From an uncultured Methylococcaceae bacterium (GTDB lineage: Bacteria; Pseudomonadota; Gammaproteobacteria; Methylococcales; Methylomonadaceae): a stretch of 50,863 bases of DNA. The position numbers and the translations under genes are program-made. The DNA lies in NCBI GenBank assembly GCA_903873165.1, contig CAIQNQ010000243.1, positions 1 to 50,863 of the forward strand. The letters are read 5' to 3'. The notes under the pieces were generated by a model. It made no database searches, was not told where the DNA came from, and saw nothing but the letters and a program-made list of their open reading frames with translations. Shown here piece after piece: positions 1 through 8,139 of this stretch. Positions within the stretch are counted from its first letter, which is position 1. Each line of letters begins with the position of its first letter.

Positions 1-503
1 GCTAATAAAACCATTGCCGCTAAAATAGATTCTGCTGTCGCGGCTAAAGCCGCTCCCACTGGTATCAATCCCACTGTAATCAATCCTACTGCTATTGACA
101 TTGGCTTTAGAGTTTTAAAAGTCGATAGTTCCAACATGAAAAATGTCTACTACACGCCCGATAAGTTAATGCAGGGGGATTTGGAGCAATTTACCGATAA
201 CATTCGAGACGACAGTACGCCCGAAGATTTATTATTCCAGGTGCTACTGGATTGGGGCGTGGATTTACCCTACCCATCACCCAAGAAACCATTGCCGGTT
301 TTACCGTGTTGTTTGTTGATGAGAACGCCTTGGCCGCTTGTTTTGACACCAATATTGACGAAGCCTTTGTTAAAGAACTCGCTGCCCGCCATCCCATGCG
401 CGTGGTATTCCGTGATGCCGGCTTTGCCAGTGATAGCGTTAAGATCAACATCGAGCAAATTTTTAAACTCATTTCACCCGCCACTGAAATTAAAACCTTG
501 TAA
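1..503 (+). pseudogene. Type III restriction-modification Mod methyltransferase, C-terminal part, frameshifted and cut by window edge
   Basis: The reading frame open at base 1 encodes GFRVLKVDSSNMKNVYYTPD and then TPEDLLFQVLLDWGVDL, which are typical of the C-terminal part of type III Mod (N6-adenine) methyltransferases. The frame breaks near base 268. The homologous continuation (LPITQETIAGFTVLFVDENA to the end, SPATEIKTL) is in another frame and stops at 503. Insertion of one base near 268 would restore GVDLTLPITQE, so a single-base deletion is the simplest explanation. The catalytic motifs lie upstream of the window. No Res helicase subunit follows; an antitoxin-like gene does. The family call is confident. 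Whether the frameshift is biological or a sequencing error cannot be told. Confidence 0.8.
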
Positions 504-526
504 TCACGGATATTTGGAGAATCAGC

Positions 527-793
527 ATGAATACCCAGCAAACCGATACCGCACATAGTCTGTATGCCCTATACGAAACCTTGCCAGAGGATGTGCAAAA
601 AACATTTCTTGAAGAATTGGTGCAGAAAAAATATCTACAAATTAAAGCGCTGGCTTTTCCAGGTTCGCCTGTTAATGAAAAGCGTAACAGAATTGTTTTG
701 GGGGTTATGCAAGATGCTTTTACTGTCCCGGATAATTTTGATGAGCCTCTGCCGGAGGACATCATCAACGAATTTTATTCGGGTCAATTATGA
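527..793 (+). CDS. Antitoxin-like protein paired with a collapsed PIN toxin
   Basis: An 88-residue acidic protein with a good GGAG ribosome site before the ATG. The C-terminus (DNFDEPLPEDIINEFYSGQL) has the D-x-PLP-x-D-I pattern common in small antitoxins that precede PIN-domain toxins. The stop overlaps the start of the downstream gene (ATGA), which is the usual translational coupling in VapBC-like modules. That downstream gene encodes MNLLLDTHILLC and then stops, so the toxin is dead and this antitoxin is probably an orphan. The N-terminal half (leucine- and glutamate-rich) shows no recognised DNA-binding fold. Function is inferred from context. Confidence 0.6.
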   Translation: MNTQQTDTAHSLYALYETLPEDVQKTFLEELVQKKYLQIKALAFPGSPVNEKRNRIVLGVMQDAFTVPDNFDEPLPEDIINEFYSGQL

Positions 794-874
794 ACCTGTT
801 ACTGGATACACACATTTTGCTTTGTTGATGACAAAATCGCTCAATATCACATGCCTTATGTTATGAGCGTTTAG
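790..874 (+). pseudogene. Remnant of a PIN-domain (VapC-like) toxin
   Basis: The ATG overlaps the antitoxin stop and reads MNLLLDTHILLC before a stop at 828. LLLDTH is the start of PIN ribonucleases, where the Asp is a metal ligand. Immediately after, in another frame, comes DDKIAQYHMPYVMSV followed by a stop at 874. This resembles the last strand of PIN toxins (D-x-K-x-A-x-Y). The roughly 100 codons normally between these parts are absent, which suggests an internal deletion. The N-terminal match is clear; the C-terminal match is weaker. Confidence 0.6.
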
Positions 875-991
875 GAAAACATGAAGACTCTATCGTTCTC
901 ATGAATCTTAAAAGTTATTTTGTAGCAAAAAACTTATTAAAGCCTATAATCAACAAAAAAATGTTGATTACTAAACTTATTACACATAATT

Positions 992-2173
992 ATGCTACAT
1001 AAATATGCTTTTAAAAACTTTCAATCGTTCGTAGAACGTGCTGACGTTGATTTGACTATCAATCGAAAGACGACCTTGACAGATTGGATGAGTGAGGATG
1101 TTTGCGGCAATCGGGTATCCAAGTTGTTAGCGGTGGTGGGTCATAATGCCAGTGGCAAAACAGCCTTACTAAAACCTATCGCCTTTATACACTGGTTTGT
1201 TAGTCATTCTTTTGCAAGCTCACCTGATTCAAGCATTCCTTGTTCGCCTCATGTGCTTCATACTTTAGAGCCCTCTGAATTTGAATGCGTATTTGATTAT
1301 GAGGGCACACAGTGGCGGTATGTTTTGGAGTGTACTCAGCAAAGAGTATTGCATGAAGCGCTTTATCAAAAACGTGAACGTTTTGCGTATGTGTTTATCC
1401 GCACCTGGAATTTTGAAACAAACAGTTACTCTGTAAAACAGCAAGGCTTTGGTTTAGCACCCCAATCAGCCAAAAAAGTACGCGCAAATGTATCATTAAT
1501 TGCTTGGGCAGCACAATATGATGTGCCGCTTGCCAAAGATTTGGCCACTCGGATGGTTATTTCAAATGTCAATGTAGTGGGCAGATTGCCTGTCAGTGAT
1601 CAGGCCATCATTTTTGCGGCGGAACATTTTTCATCCAGTCCTAAGCAACACCAGTTAATGAACCGCTTGTTATCCGAATGGGATTTAGGTTTATCCAGTG
1701 TCGAGTTGCAACAGACGCAACTGAATCCTGTTGAAGCGCCAGAAGTAAAATCATGGTTTCCTTTTGGCAGACATGTCAACGGTCCTGATAACTTTATCTT
1801 GCCTTTCCATTTAGAATCTAACGGTACGCAAGGTGCGTTTATCTTACTGTCACGCTTATTGCCTGTCCTTGAACATGGCGGCTTGGCAGTTATCGATGAA
1901 TTTGAAAATGATTTACACCCTTTAATGCTTGAGTCCATACTTGATTTGTTCGCCAATCCTGAGACCAATCCACTGTCTGCACAACTGATCTTTTCAACAC
2001 ATGCTATAGAGGTTTTAAATCTCGTCGAGAAATCGCAAGTGATGCTAGTAGAAAAGGACGCAGATTGCCTTAGTCAGGCTTATCGAATGGATAGTATTGA
2101 AGGTATTCGTAATGATGATAACTTTTACGCCAAATACCTAGCGGGTACTTACGGCGCAGTGCCCAATCTATGA
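992..2173 (+). CDS. AAA-family ATPase, RloA/AbiL-like
   Basis: A 393-residue ABC/SMC-type ATPase. The N-terminus (MLHKYAFKNFQSF) is the usual first strand of this group. Walker A is GHNASGKT at 50-57, a signature-like ESNGTQ lies near residue 275, Walker B is LAVIDEFEND near 300, and the switch histidine is in FSTHAIEVLN near 335. This layout matches AAA15/AAA21 ATPases of the RloA/AbiLi type, which pair with a TOPRIM-like RloB protein in phage defence and abortive infection. The next gene overlaps by four bases and is RloB-like but truncated, so this ATPase has probably lost its effector. No strong ribosome site is visible before the start. Confidence 0.75.
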   Translation: MLHKYAFKNFQSFVERADVDLTINRKTTLTDWMSEDVCGNRVSKLLAVVGHNASGKTALLKPIAFIHWFVSHSFASSPDSSIPCSPHVLHTLEPSEFECVFDYEGTQWRYVLECTQQRVLHEALYQKRERFAYVFIRTWNFETNSYSVKQQGFGLAPQSAKKVRANVSLIAWAAQYDVPLAKDLATRMVISNVNVVGRLPVSDQAIIFAAEHFSSSPKQHQLMNRLLSEWDLGLSSVELQQTQLNPVEAPEVKSWFPFGRHVNGPDNFILPFHLESNGTQGAFILLSRLLPVLEHGGLAVIDEFENDLHPLMLESILDLFANPETNPLSAQLIFSTHAIEVLNLVEKSQVMLVEKDADCLSQAYRMDSIEGIRNDDNFYAKYLAGTYGAVPNL

Positions 2174-2403
2174 GTAAACTTAAGCAACCCATTGTACAAA
2201 GAAGAACGCTATTAATTGTCGGTGAAGGGGCAGATGAAAAAGCCTTTTTAAGCTATCTCAAAGAACAGTTGGTTCCGCGTGGGGCTGGGTTAATGGTGAC
2301 TATCAAAAATGCCAAAGGCAAAGGTGCCAAGGGTGTGCTTGATTATACTATCAAACAAATCAGGATTCCTGAGTATGACTATGTCAATGTACTAACGGTT
2401 TAA
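2170..2403 (+). pseudogene. Truncated RloB-like TOPRIM partner
   Basis: Starts in an ATGA overlap with the ATPase gene and encodes 77 residues. RRTLLIVGEGADEKAFLSYL matches the N-terminal strand and acidic residue of RloB/TOPRIM-like proteins, which are normally around 200 residues. The frame ends after NVLTV at 2403. A short open stretch in another frame (KYDVVSSYGKLMELVK, ending about 2452) may be the original C-terminus after an internal deletion; that is a guess. The truncation suggests that the two-gene defence module is inactive. Confidence 0.6.
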
Positions 2404-2716
2404 GTATGATGTGGTGAGCAGTTATGGCAAGTTGATGGAATTGGTTAAGTAAATTTAGACTGGTCGGTCGGGTAACGCATTTTGTGCCCGTATAAGCATT
2501 ATCACCGTTTTAAAATCTATCCATTGGTGCAGAGTAGGAAAAATTTCTTTGATTTTCAGCAAAAAACCACCCAATGAGAACTCAAACTTTAATGGACAAT
2601 ACCGGCTTAGAGCAAGAAGTTATCGATGTCAGCCTTTATCTGGGCTTGGGTTTAAGGTTTTTTGGCTGAAATATAAAGGTAAAAAGTTAGCTAATTGAAA
2701 ACTTAACTAGGGGTCT
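2404..2716. other. Gene-poor spacer after the truncated RloB gene
   Basis: About 310 bases with no convincing gene. A 25-codon open stretch from 2592 (MDNTGLEQEVIDVSLYLGLG) is not recognised and has no neighbouring support. The segment separates the decayed defence genes from the 21-bp repeat block and may be further gene debris. Confidence 0.5.
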
Positions 2717-3088
2717 GTGGGAAATTGCCTAAAAGCTAGACCACGAGGTATAGTCCCTATACCTGCAGGTGCAATGACAATACCTGCTGTTACAGCTCCT
2801 GTACCTGCAGGTGCAATGTCTGTACCTCCTGCTTCAGTCCCTGTACCTGCAGGAAAAATGACTGTACCTCCTGCTTCAGTCCCTGTATCTGCAGGAAAAA
2901 TGACTGTACCTCCTGCTTCAGTCCCTGTACCTGCAGGAAAAATGACTGTACCTCCTGCTTCAGTCCCTGTACCTGCAGGAAAAATGACTGTACCTCCTGC
3001 TTCAGTTCCTATACCTGCTGGTACAAGGACTATACCTGCAGGTACAATACCTATAGCTCCTAAATCCATTAAACTAACAGAGTGCTAA
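2717..3088 (+). CDS. Doubtful repeat-derived ORF (Pro/Val/Ala heptads)
   Basis: A GTG-started frame of 123 codons made almost entirely of seven-residue units of two alternating types, PVPAGKM and TVPPASV. A unit length of 21 bp is a multiple of three, so any stop-free frame stays open on both strands; the opposite strand is equally open (2707-3069). There is no clear ribosome site and no signal peptide. One point favours transcription in this direction: a strong hairpin with a T-run begins within the last codons. Coding status is uncertain. Confidence 0.25.
   Translation: MGNCLKARPRGIVPIPAGAMTIPAVTAPVPAGAMSVPPASVPVPAGKMTVPPASVPVSAGKMTVPPASVPVPAGKMTVPPASVPVPAGKMTVPPASVPIPAGTRTIPAGTIPIAPKSIKLTEC
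2756..3070. repeat. 21-bp tandem repeat block, 15 units
   Basis: Fifteen consecutive 21-base units fill this interval without gaps. The middle units alternate between CCTGTACCTGCAGGAAAAAT-type and ACTGTACCTCCTGCTTCAGT-type sequences, giving a 42-bp higher-order period that is near-identical four times. The outer units are more diverged, as expected for a block that grows from the centre. Many units contain the palindrome CCTGCAGG. No spacers of constant length with unique sequence exist, so it is not CRISPR. It sits directly downstream of valS (convergent). Confidence 0.9.
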
Positions 3089-3113
3089 TAGTAAGCACTC
3101 TGTCCGATTTTTT
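3077..3113 (+). terminator. Rho-independent terminator after the repeat block
   Basis: Arms ACAGAGTGCT (3077-3086) and AGCACTCTGT (3094-3103) form a perfect 10-bp stem with a 7-base loop, followed by CCGATTTTTT. The T-run is on the + strand, so it ends transcription coming through the repeat block. It lies only a few bases from the valS stop and could also weakly serve the opposite strand. Confidence 0.75.
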
Positions 3114-5922
3114 ATAAAGCTTGTATCTTAGTCTTTTGTTGCTCTAAATTATTTAAAGTAGAACGTAAATCTGCTAATTTAGCTTTTTCTTTTTCAATGA
3201 CATCAGCGGGTGCTTTATCAATAAAAGTTGGGTTGCTTAATTTGCCTTCTACGCGTGGGAGATCATTATTGATTTTTTGAATCTCTTTATCCAAGCGAGC
3301 TAATTCAGCTTCTTTATCAATTAAGCCAGCCATAGGAATTAAGATATTTAATTCACCGACTAGCGCAATCGCTGACTCAGGGGCTGAAGCATTGGCGCGT
3401 AACCAAGTGATTTCTTCTAAACGCCCGAGCTTTTTAAGATAAGCCAAGTTGTTCTCTAAGAATTGTTGATCAGTTGCCGAACCATGTTGTAATAAAATCG
3501 GTAAGGGTTTACCCGGAGCAATATTCATCTCACCACGGATACGTCTAACCCCTAAGATAAAGTTCATCACCCAGTTGGTTTCTTCGATGGCGTCTAGTTT
3601 AATCTGCGCAGCATCACTGATAGGGTAGGCTTGCAACATAATGGTTTCAGCTGAAATACCTGCTAACGGTGCGACGCGTTGCCATATCTCTTCCGTGATA
3701 AACGGCATAATCGGATGTGCTAGACGTAAGATGGTTTCTAATACCGTGACTAAGGTATGGCGAGTGCCGCGTTGTACTGCCTCATCTTCTGATTGTAAAG
3801 AAATCTTAGCGAGTTCTAAATACCAGTCGCAGTATTCATTCCAAGTAAATTCATAAATGGCTTGTGCCGCTAAATCAAAACGATAGTTATCAATTGCATG
3901 GCTAGTGGTTGCAATCACTTGATGTAATCTGGAAGTAATCCAAAGATCAACTTGTGTATACGACACAGCTGCCCCCGAAAAACCGTTATCAAATTCTTCA
4001 GTATTCATTAACACATAACGCGCCGCATTCCACAGCTTGTTACAGAAGTTACGGTAGCCTTCGGTTCTAGCCAAGTCAAAACGGATATCACGACCTGTTG
4101 ACGCTAAAGACGCAAAAGTAAAGCGCAAGGCATCTGTACCGTAAGATTGAATACCGTCAGGGAAATGCTTGCGGGTATCTTGCTCGATTTTCTTAGCTAA
4201 ATGCGGTTGCATCATGCCAGAAATACGTTTTTCAACTAAGGCTTCTAATTCAATACCGTCAATAATATCAATCGGGTCTAATACATTACCTTTAGATTTA
4301 GACATTTTTTGGCCTTCGGCATCCCGCACTAAACCATGAATGTAGACTTCTTTAAATGGCACTTCGCCTTGAAACTTTAGTCCCATCATAATCATTCTAG
4401 CCACCCAGAAAAAGATGATGTCAAAACCAGTCACTAATACGCTAGTTGGGTAATGCTTAGCGAGTTCTGGGGTTTTTTCTGGCCAACCTAAGGTTGAGAA
4501 TGGCCATAAGGCAGAAGAGAACCAGGTATCTAAAACGTCTTCGTCTTGTTTAAGCGGGTAGTCCGCAGGTAGATTATGTTTAGCACGAATAGCAGCTTCA
4601 GAATTACCGACATAGATATTACCTAGCTCATCGTACCAAGCGGGGATTCTATGGCCCCACCAGATTTGTCGAGAAATACACCAGTCTTGAATGTTACGCA
4701 TCCATTCGTAATAAGTGTTTTTCCAGTTATCAGGCACAAATTTAATATCGCCATTTTCTACTGCCGCGATGGCGGGTTCTGCTAAAGGCGCAACTTTTAC
4801 ATACCATTGATCCGTTAATAAAGGCTCGATGACACTGTTGGTTCTATCACCTCGGGGTACCATTAACTTATGGTCGGCAATTTTTTCTAATAAACCCGCT
4901 GCATCAATATCAGTGACCATTTGTTTACGCGCTTCAAAACGATCTAGGCCAATATATTGCGCAGGGATTAAGTTATTTTCCTCATCCGTGTTACTACGAA
5001 TAGCCGCATCAACGGTCAAGATATTAATTAAACCACCGTGTGGTAAAGCTTGAATAGCAGAGGTATTGCGATGCCGAGTCCACACCTCATAGTCATTAAA
5101 ATCATGAGCTGGGGTGATTTTTACACAGCCGGTACCAAATTCAGGATCAACATAGTCATCGGCAATAATCGGGATTAAACGCCCACTTAAAGGTAAAACT
5201 ACAAATTCACCTAATAAGTGTTTGTAACGTTCATCATCAGGATGGATAGCCACTGCCGCATCACCCAATAAGGTTTCAGGACGAGTGGTGGCAACGATTA
5301 AATGCCCTTGACCATTTGATAATGGATAACGTAAGTGCCACATAGAACCGTTTTCTTCTTCTGATAACACTTCTAAATCAGAAACAGCGGTGTGTAAGAC
5401 AGGGTCCCAGTTAACTAAACGTTTGCCACGATAAATTAATCCTTCTTCATAGAGTTGGATAAACACTTCTTGTACGGCATCGGACATGCCATCATCCATG
5501 GTAAAGCGTTCTTTTTCCCAATCTAAAGACGAACCCATACGGCGCAATTGTCGGGTAATTGTGCCGCCTGATTCTTCTTTCCATTGCCAGACTTTTTCTA
5601 AGAATTTTTCTCGACCATAATCATGACGAGTTTTGCCTTCAGCATTGCATAAACGCTCTACAACCATTTGGGTAGCTATACCGGCATGGTCAGTACCTGG
5701 TTGCCATAAGGTGCTATAACCTTTCATACGGTGATAGCGGGTGAGGGCGTCCATAATGGTATCTTGAAACGCATGACCCATGTGCAAACTACCTGTGACA
5801 TTAGGCGGTGGAATCATAATGCAATAAGATTCGCCTTCGGTTTGGGCGGCAAAATAGCCTTTTTCTTCCCAAGTTTGATACCAACGTTGTTCGATAGAAT
5901 GCGGGGCGTAAGTTTTTTCCAT
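3112..5922 (-). CDS. valS: Valine--tRNA ligase
   Basis: A 936-residue class I aminoacyl-tRNA synthetase that charges tRNA-Val. The HIGH motif is HMGH at 47-50, within [21 protein letters not shown] is in [13 protein letters not shown] in the second half. [10 protein letters not shown], the editing (CP1) domain before it, an anticodon-binding domain and a C-terminal coiled coil (about 870-936) are all present, so the protein is full length. It follows holC by 15 bases and is the last gene of a pepA-holC-valS unit, a common gammaproteobacterial arrangement. Confidence 0.98.
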   Translation of the reverse strand: MEKTYAPHSIEQRWYQTWEEKGYFAAQTEGESYCIMIPPPNVTGSLHMGHAFQDTIMDALTRYHRMKGYSTLWQPGTDHAGIATQMVVERLCNAEGKTRHDYGREKFLEKVWQWKEESGGTITRQLRRMGSSLDWEKERFTMDDGMSDAVQEVFIQLYEEGLIYRGKRLVNWDPVLHTAVSDLEVLSEEENGSMWHLRYPLSNGQGHLIVATTRPETLLGDAAVAIHPDDERYKHLLGEFVVLPLSGRLIPIIADDYVDPEFGTGCVKITPAHDFNDYEVWTRHRNTSAIQALPHGGLINILTVDAAIRSNTDEENNLIPAQYIGLDRFEARKQMVTDIDAAGLLEKIADHKLMVPRGDRTNSVIEPLLTDQWYVKVAPLAEPAIAAVENGDIKFVPDNWKNTYYEWMRNIQDWCISRQIWWGHRIPAWYDELGNIYVGNSEAAIRAKHNLPADYPLKQDEDVLDTWFSSALWPFSTLGWPEKTPELAKHYPTSVLVTGFDIIFFWVARMIMMGLKFQGEVPFKEVYIHGLVRDAEGQKMSKSKGNVLDPIDIIDGIELEALVEKRISGMMQPHLAKKIEQDTRKHFPDGIQSYGTDALRFTFASLASTGRDIRFDLARTEGYRNFCNKLWNAARYVLMNTEEFDNGFSGAAVSYTQVDLWITSRLHQVIATTSHAIDNYRFDLAAQAIYEFTWNEYCDWYLELAKISLQSEDEAVQRGTRHTLVTVLETILRLAHPIMPFITEEIWQRVAPLAGISAETIMLQAYPISDAAQIKLDAIEETNWVMNFILGVRRIRGEMNIAPGKPLPILLQHGSATDQQFLENNLAYLKKLGRLEEITWLRANASAPESAIALVGELNILIPMAGLIDKEAELARLDKEIQKINNDLPRVEGKLSNPTFIDKAPADVIEKEKAKLADLRSTLNNLEQQKTKIQAL

Positions 5923-5937
5923 GTGTGTGGGGGCTTT

Positions 5938-6372
5938 TTAATTATTAATATGATGGGTAGTAATGGGTATGCCAGCTTTTTGGTATTGACTATAGCGGCG
6001 TCTGCCAGGCATTTTAGTTGTTTCGTTATTATCTAAGATTTCCAGAATACGCTGTATATTACTAAAATCTTGTGGACACTTTGTAGAAAGATTAATCACG
6101 GTATGTTGCCAACCAGTCGGGGCAGCACCCGTGCCGATTAAAATGACGTTCTTAAATTCCGGAAGCGTGCCGTCATATAACTGGTGTGGAATAAAGCTGC
6201 TGGCTCTAAATGTCCATAGTAACTCATTGATCTTATGGCTTTGTGCGGTATCATCGGTTAATACATAACAGTAACATTCGCTACGATAAGCTTTTTCGAT
6301 GAGTTTGCAAGCAAACTCATCGCGTTTATCTAGTGACTCAGATGACAGCACATAAAAGCTGACCTCAGCCAT
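5938..6372 (-). CDS. holC: DNA polymerase III chi subunit
   Basis: A 144-residue protein of the HolC family, the clamp-loader accessory subunit that contacts single-stranded DNA-binding protein. The N-terminus (VSFYVLSSESLDKRDEFACK), WTFRASSFIPHQL and VILIGTGAAP are characteristic positions of chi. Its start overlaps the end of pepA by 8 bases and it is followed by valS, giving the standard gammaproteobacterial order. HolC is largely confined to Proteobacteria, which supports the taxonomic reading. Confidence 0.93.
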   Translation of the reverse strand: MAEVSFYVLSSESLDKRDEFACKLIEKAYRSECYCYVLTDDTAQSHKINELLWTFRASSFIPHQLYDGTLPEFKNVILIGTGAAPTGWQHTVINLSTKCPQDFSNIQRILEILDNNETTKMPGRRRYSQYQKAGIPITTHHINN

Positions 6373-7852
6373 AAGCCCTGTTTAATAAATATTGCGTTAT
6401 TAGCGGTACGGGTCTGCCCGTTGCGCCTTTATTTTGACCGGTACGCCATGCTGTGCCGGCAATATCTAAGTGAGCCCAGTTAAATTTTTCGGCAAATTGT
6501 GATAAGAAGCACGCCGCAGTAATCGTGCCGCCATCTTTACCACCAATATTGGCTAAATCTGCAAAGTTAGATTTAAGGAGTTCTTGATATTCTTCCCATA
6601 AAGGTAAACGCCATAAACTGTCATTGGCGACTTCACTGGCGGCAATTAAATCGTTACATAAGGCATCACAATTGCCTAATAAGCCGCTAGGCACTCTGCC
6701 CAAGGCCACTAAACACGCGCCGGTTAAGGTCGCCATATCAATCACGACATCGGGATTAAAACGTTCTGCATACGTTAATGTATCGCATAATAATAAGCGA
6801 CCTTCTGCATCGGTATTTAAGACTTCAATGGTTTTGCCGGACATGCTGATTAAGATGTCACCTGGTTTATTAGCATCACCGTCGGGTAAGTTTTCAGAAG
6901 AGGGTACTAAACCGATAATGTTAAGCGGTAACTGCATTTCGGCGGCAGCTTTTAAAGTCCCTAATACCGTAGCGCCACCGCACATATCATATTTCATTTC
7001 ATCCATGCCTAAGCCAGGTTTTAATGAAATACCACCGGCATCAAATGTAAGGCCTTTGCCGATTAACACGATGGGTTTAACGTTTTTCTCGCCACCTTGG
7101 TAATTCAGGGTAATTAATTTTGCGGGTTGTCTGCTACCGCGTGATACTGATAATAACGCGCCCATGCCGAGCTTTTCCATGTCGGCTTCTTCAAGTACAT
7201 CAATACTGAGTTTGTCATATTGTTTGCCTAATTCGATGGCTTGCTCAGCGAGATAGGTGGGGGTGCAGATGTTGCCAGGTAAATCGCCCAGTAATTTGGT
7301 TAAATTAATGCCGTCAGCAATGGCTATACCTTGTGATAGCCCAAATTGTGCTATAGCTAAATCAGCTTCGGGTGCAGTTATGCTGATTTTCTCGACATTA
7401 AATTCAATTTGTTTGTCTGATTTATAAGTGGTAAATTGATAAGCGGTATCGTTGGCTATTTCTATTATTTGCCGCGTTTTCCATTGACGATCACTTCCGA
7501 CTACATCTACGTCAGCTAAAGTACAGGTAACCGTTTTGATTTGAGTTTTCTTTAAGTTAACAAAGGCGGCTTGGAGTGCTTTTCTAAAGTTTTTACCGGA
7601 TAAGGCTTCATGTTCACCTAGACCGACTAATAAAATTCGTTCGATAGTGCTATCCGGTAGAGCATTAATTAAAACAGTGGAACCTAGATCACCGTTATTA
7701 TCACCACGTGCTATCACTTTATTGATTATATTAAGACTATTCTCGTTAAGCGTAGTTGCTGAACTAGTGAGTTGCTGGTCTTTGTAAACGCCAATAATGA
7801 GGCAATCAGTATGAAGGGTATTTAAGGCTGTGATTTCTAAAGCATATTCCAT
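6365..7852 (-). CDS. pepA: Cytosol (leucyl) aminopeptidase
   Basis: A 495-residue M17 metallopeptidase that removes N-terminal residues and in some bacteria also binds DNA in site-specific recombination and regulation. The metal-binding core is clear: VLIGKGLTFDAGGISLKPG, DEMKYDMCGGA and the signature NTDAEGRLLL. The length is typical. It is the first gene of the pepA-holC-valS unit; its promoter should lie in 7853-8040. Confidence 0.97.
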   Translation of the reverse strand: MEYALEITALNTLHTDCLIIGVYKDQQLTSSATTLNENSLNIINKVIARGDNNGDLGSTVLINALPDSTIERILLVGLGEHEALSGKNFRKALQAAFVNLKKTQIKTVTCTLADVDVVGSDRQWKTRQIIEIANDTAYQFTTYKSDKQIEFNVEKISITAPEADLAIAQFGLSQGIAIADGINLTKLLGDLPGNICTPTYLAEQAIELGKQYDKLSIDVLEEADMEKLGMGALLSVSRGSRQPAKLITLNYQGGEKNVKPIVLIGKGLTFDAGGISLKPGLGMDEMKYDMCGGATVLGTLKAAAEMQLPLNIIGLVPSSENLPDGDANKPGDILISMSGKTIEVLNTDAEGRLLLCDTLTYAERFNPDVVIDMATLTGACLVALGRVPSGLLGNCDALCNDLIAASEVANDSLWRLPLWEEYQELLKSNFADLANIGGKDGGTITAACFLSQFAEKFNWAHLDIAGTAWRTGQNKGATGRPVPLITQYLLNRAYG

Positions 7853-8043
7853 AACTAAACTCGTAAAAGTGGCGGATTGAAAAAAACGTATGTCATACGA
7901 GTTTAATCTCTAAACGGTATAAGACAAGTATTTCATGAAATTATACAACCAATAGCCTATAGCTATATAGTGTTGATAAAGCATAATGCTAAAAAAGCCT
8001 TAAGAAAATGAAGGTAACGACTGTTAGAGGACGTAAGAGTGGA

Positions 8044-8083
8044 AAATAAAAAGCCCAGATGTTCTAGTGAGCATCTGGGCTTT
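8044..8083 (-). terminator. Rho-independent terminator of the phosphodiesterase gene
   Basis: AAAGCCCAGATG (8050-8061) pairs with CATCTGGGCTTT (8072-8083). On the - strand the hairpin is followed by TTTTTATTTT, so it ends transcription of the gene stopping at 8140. Confidence 0.85.
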
Positions 8084-8139
8084 ATGGATTATTAAGAACT
8101 AATAATCGGTATTACGTGTGACATTGCGTCACGTTAGAC

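Noticed and set aside
2707-3069. Open frame on the - strand through the 21-bp repeats
   Set aside because: The unit length is a multiple of three, so stop-free frames are expected on both strands; there is no ribosome site and the terminator faces the other way.
2756-3070. Possible CRISPR array
   Set aside because: Units are contiguous and similar throughout; there are no unique spacers of constant length and no cas genes.
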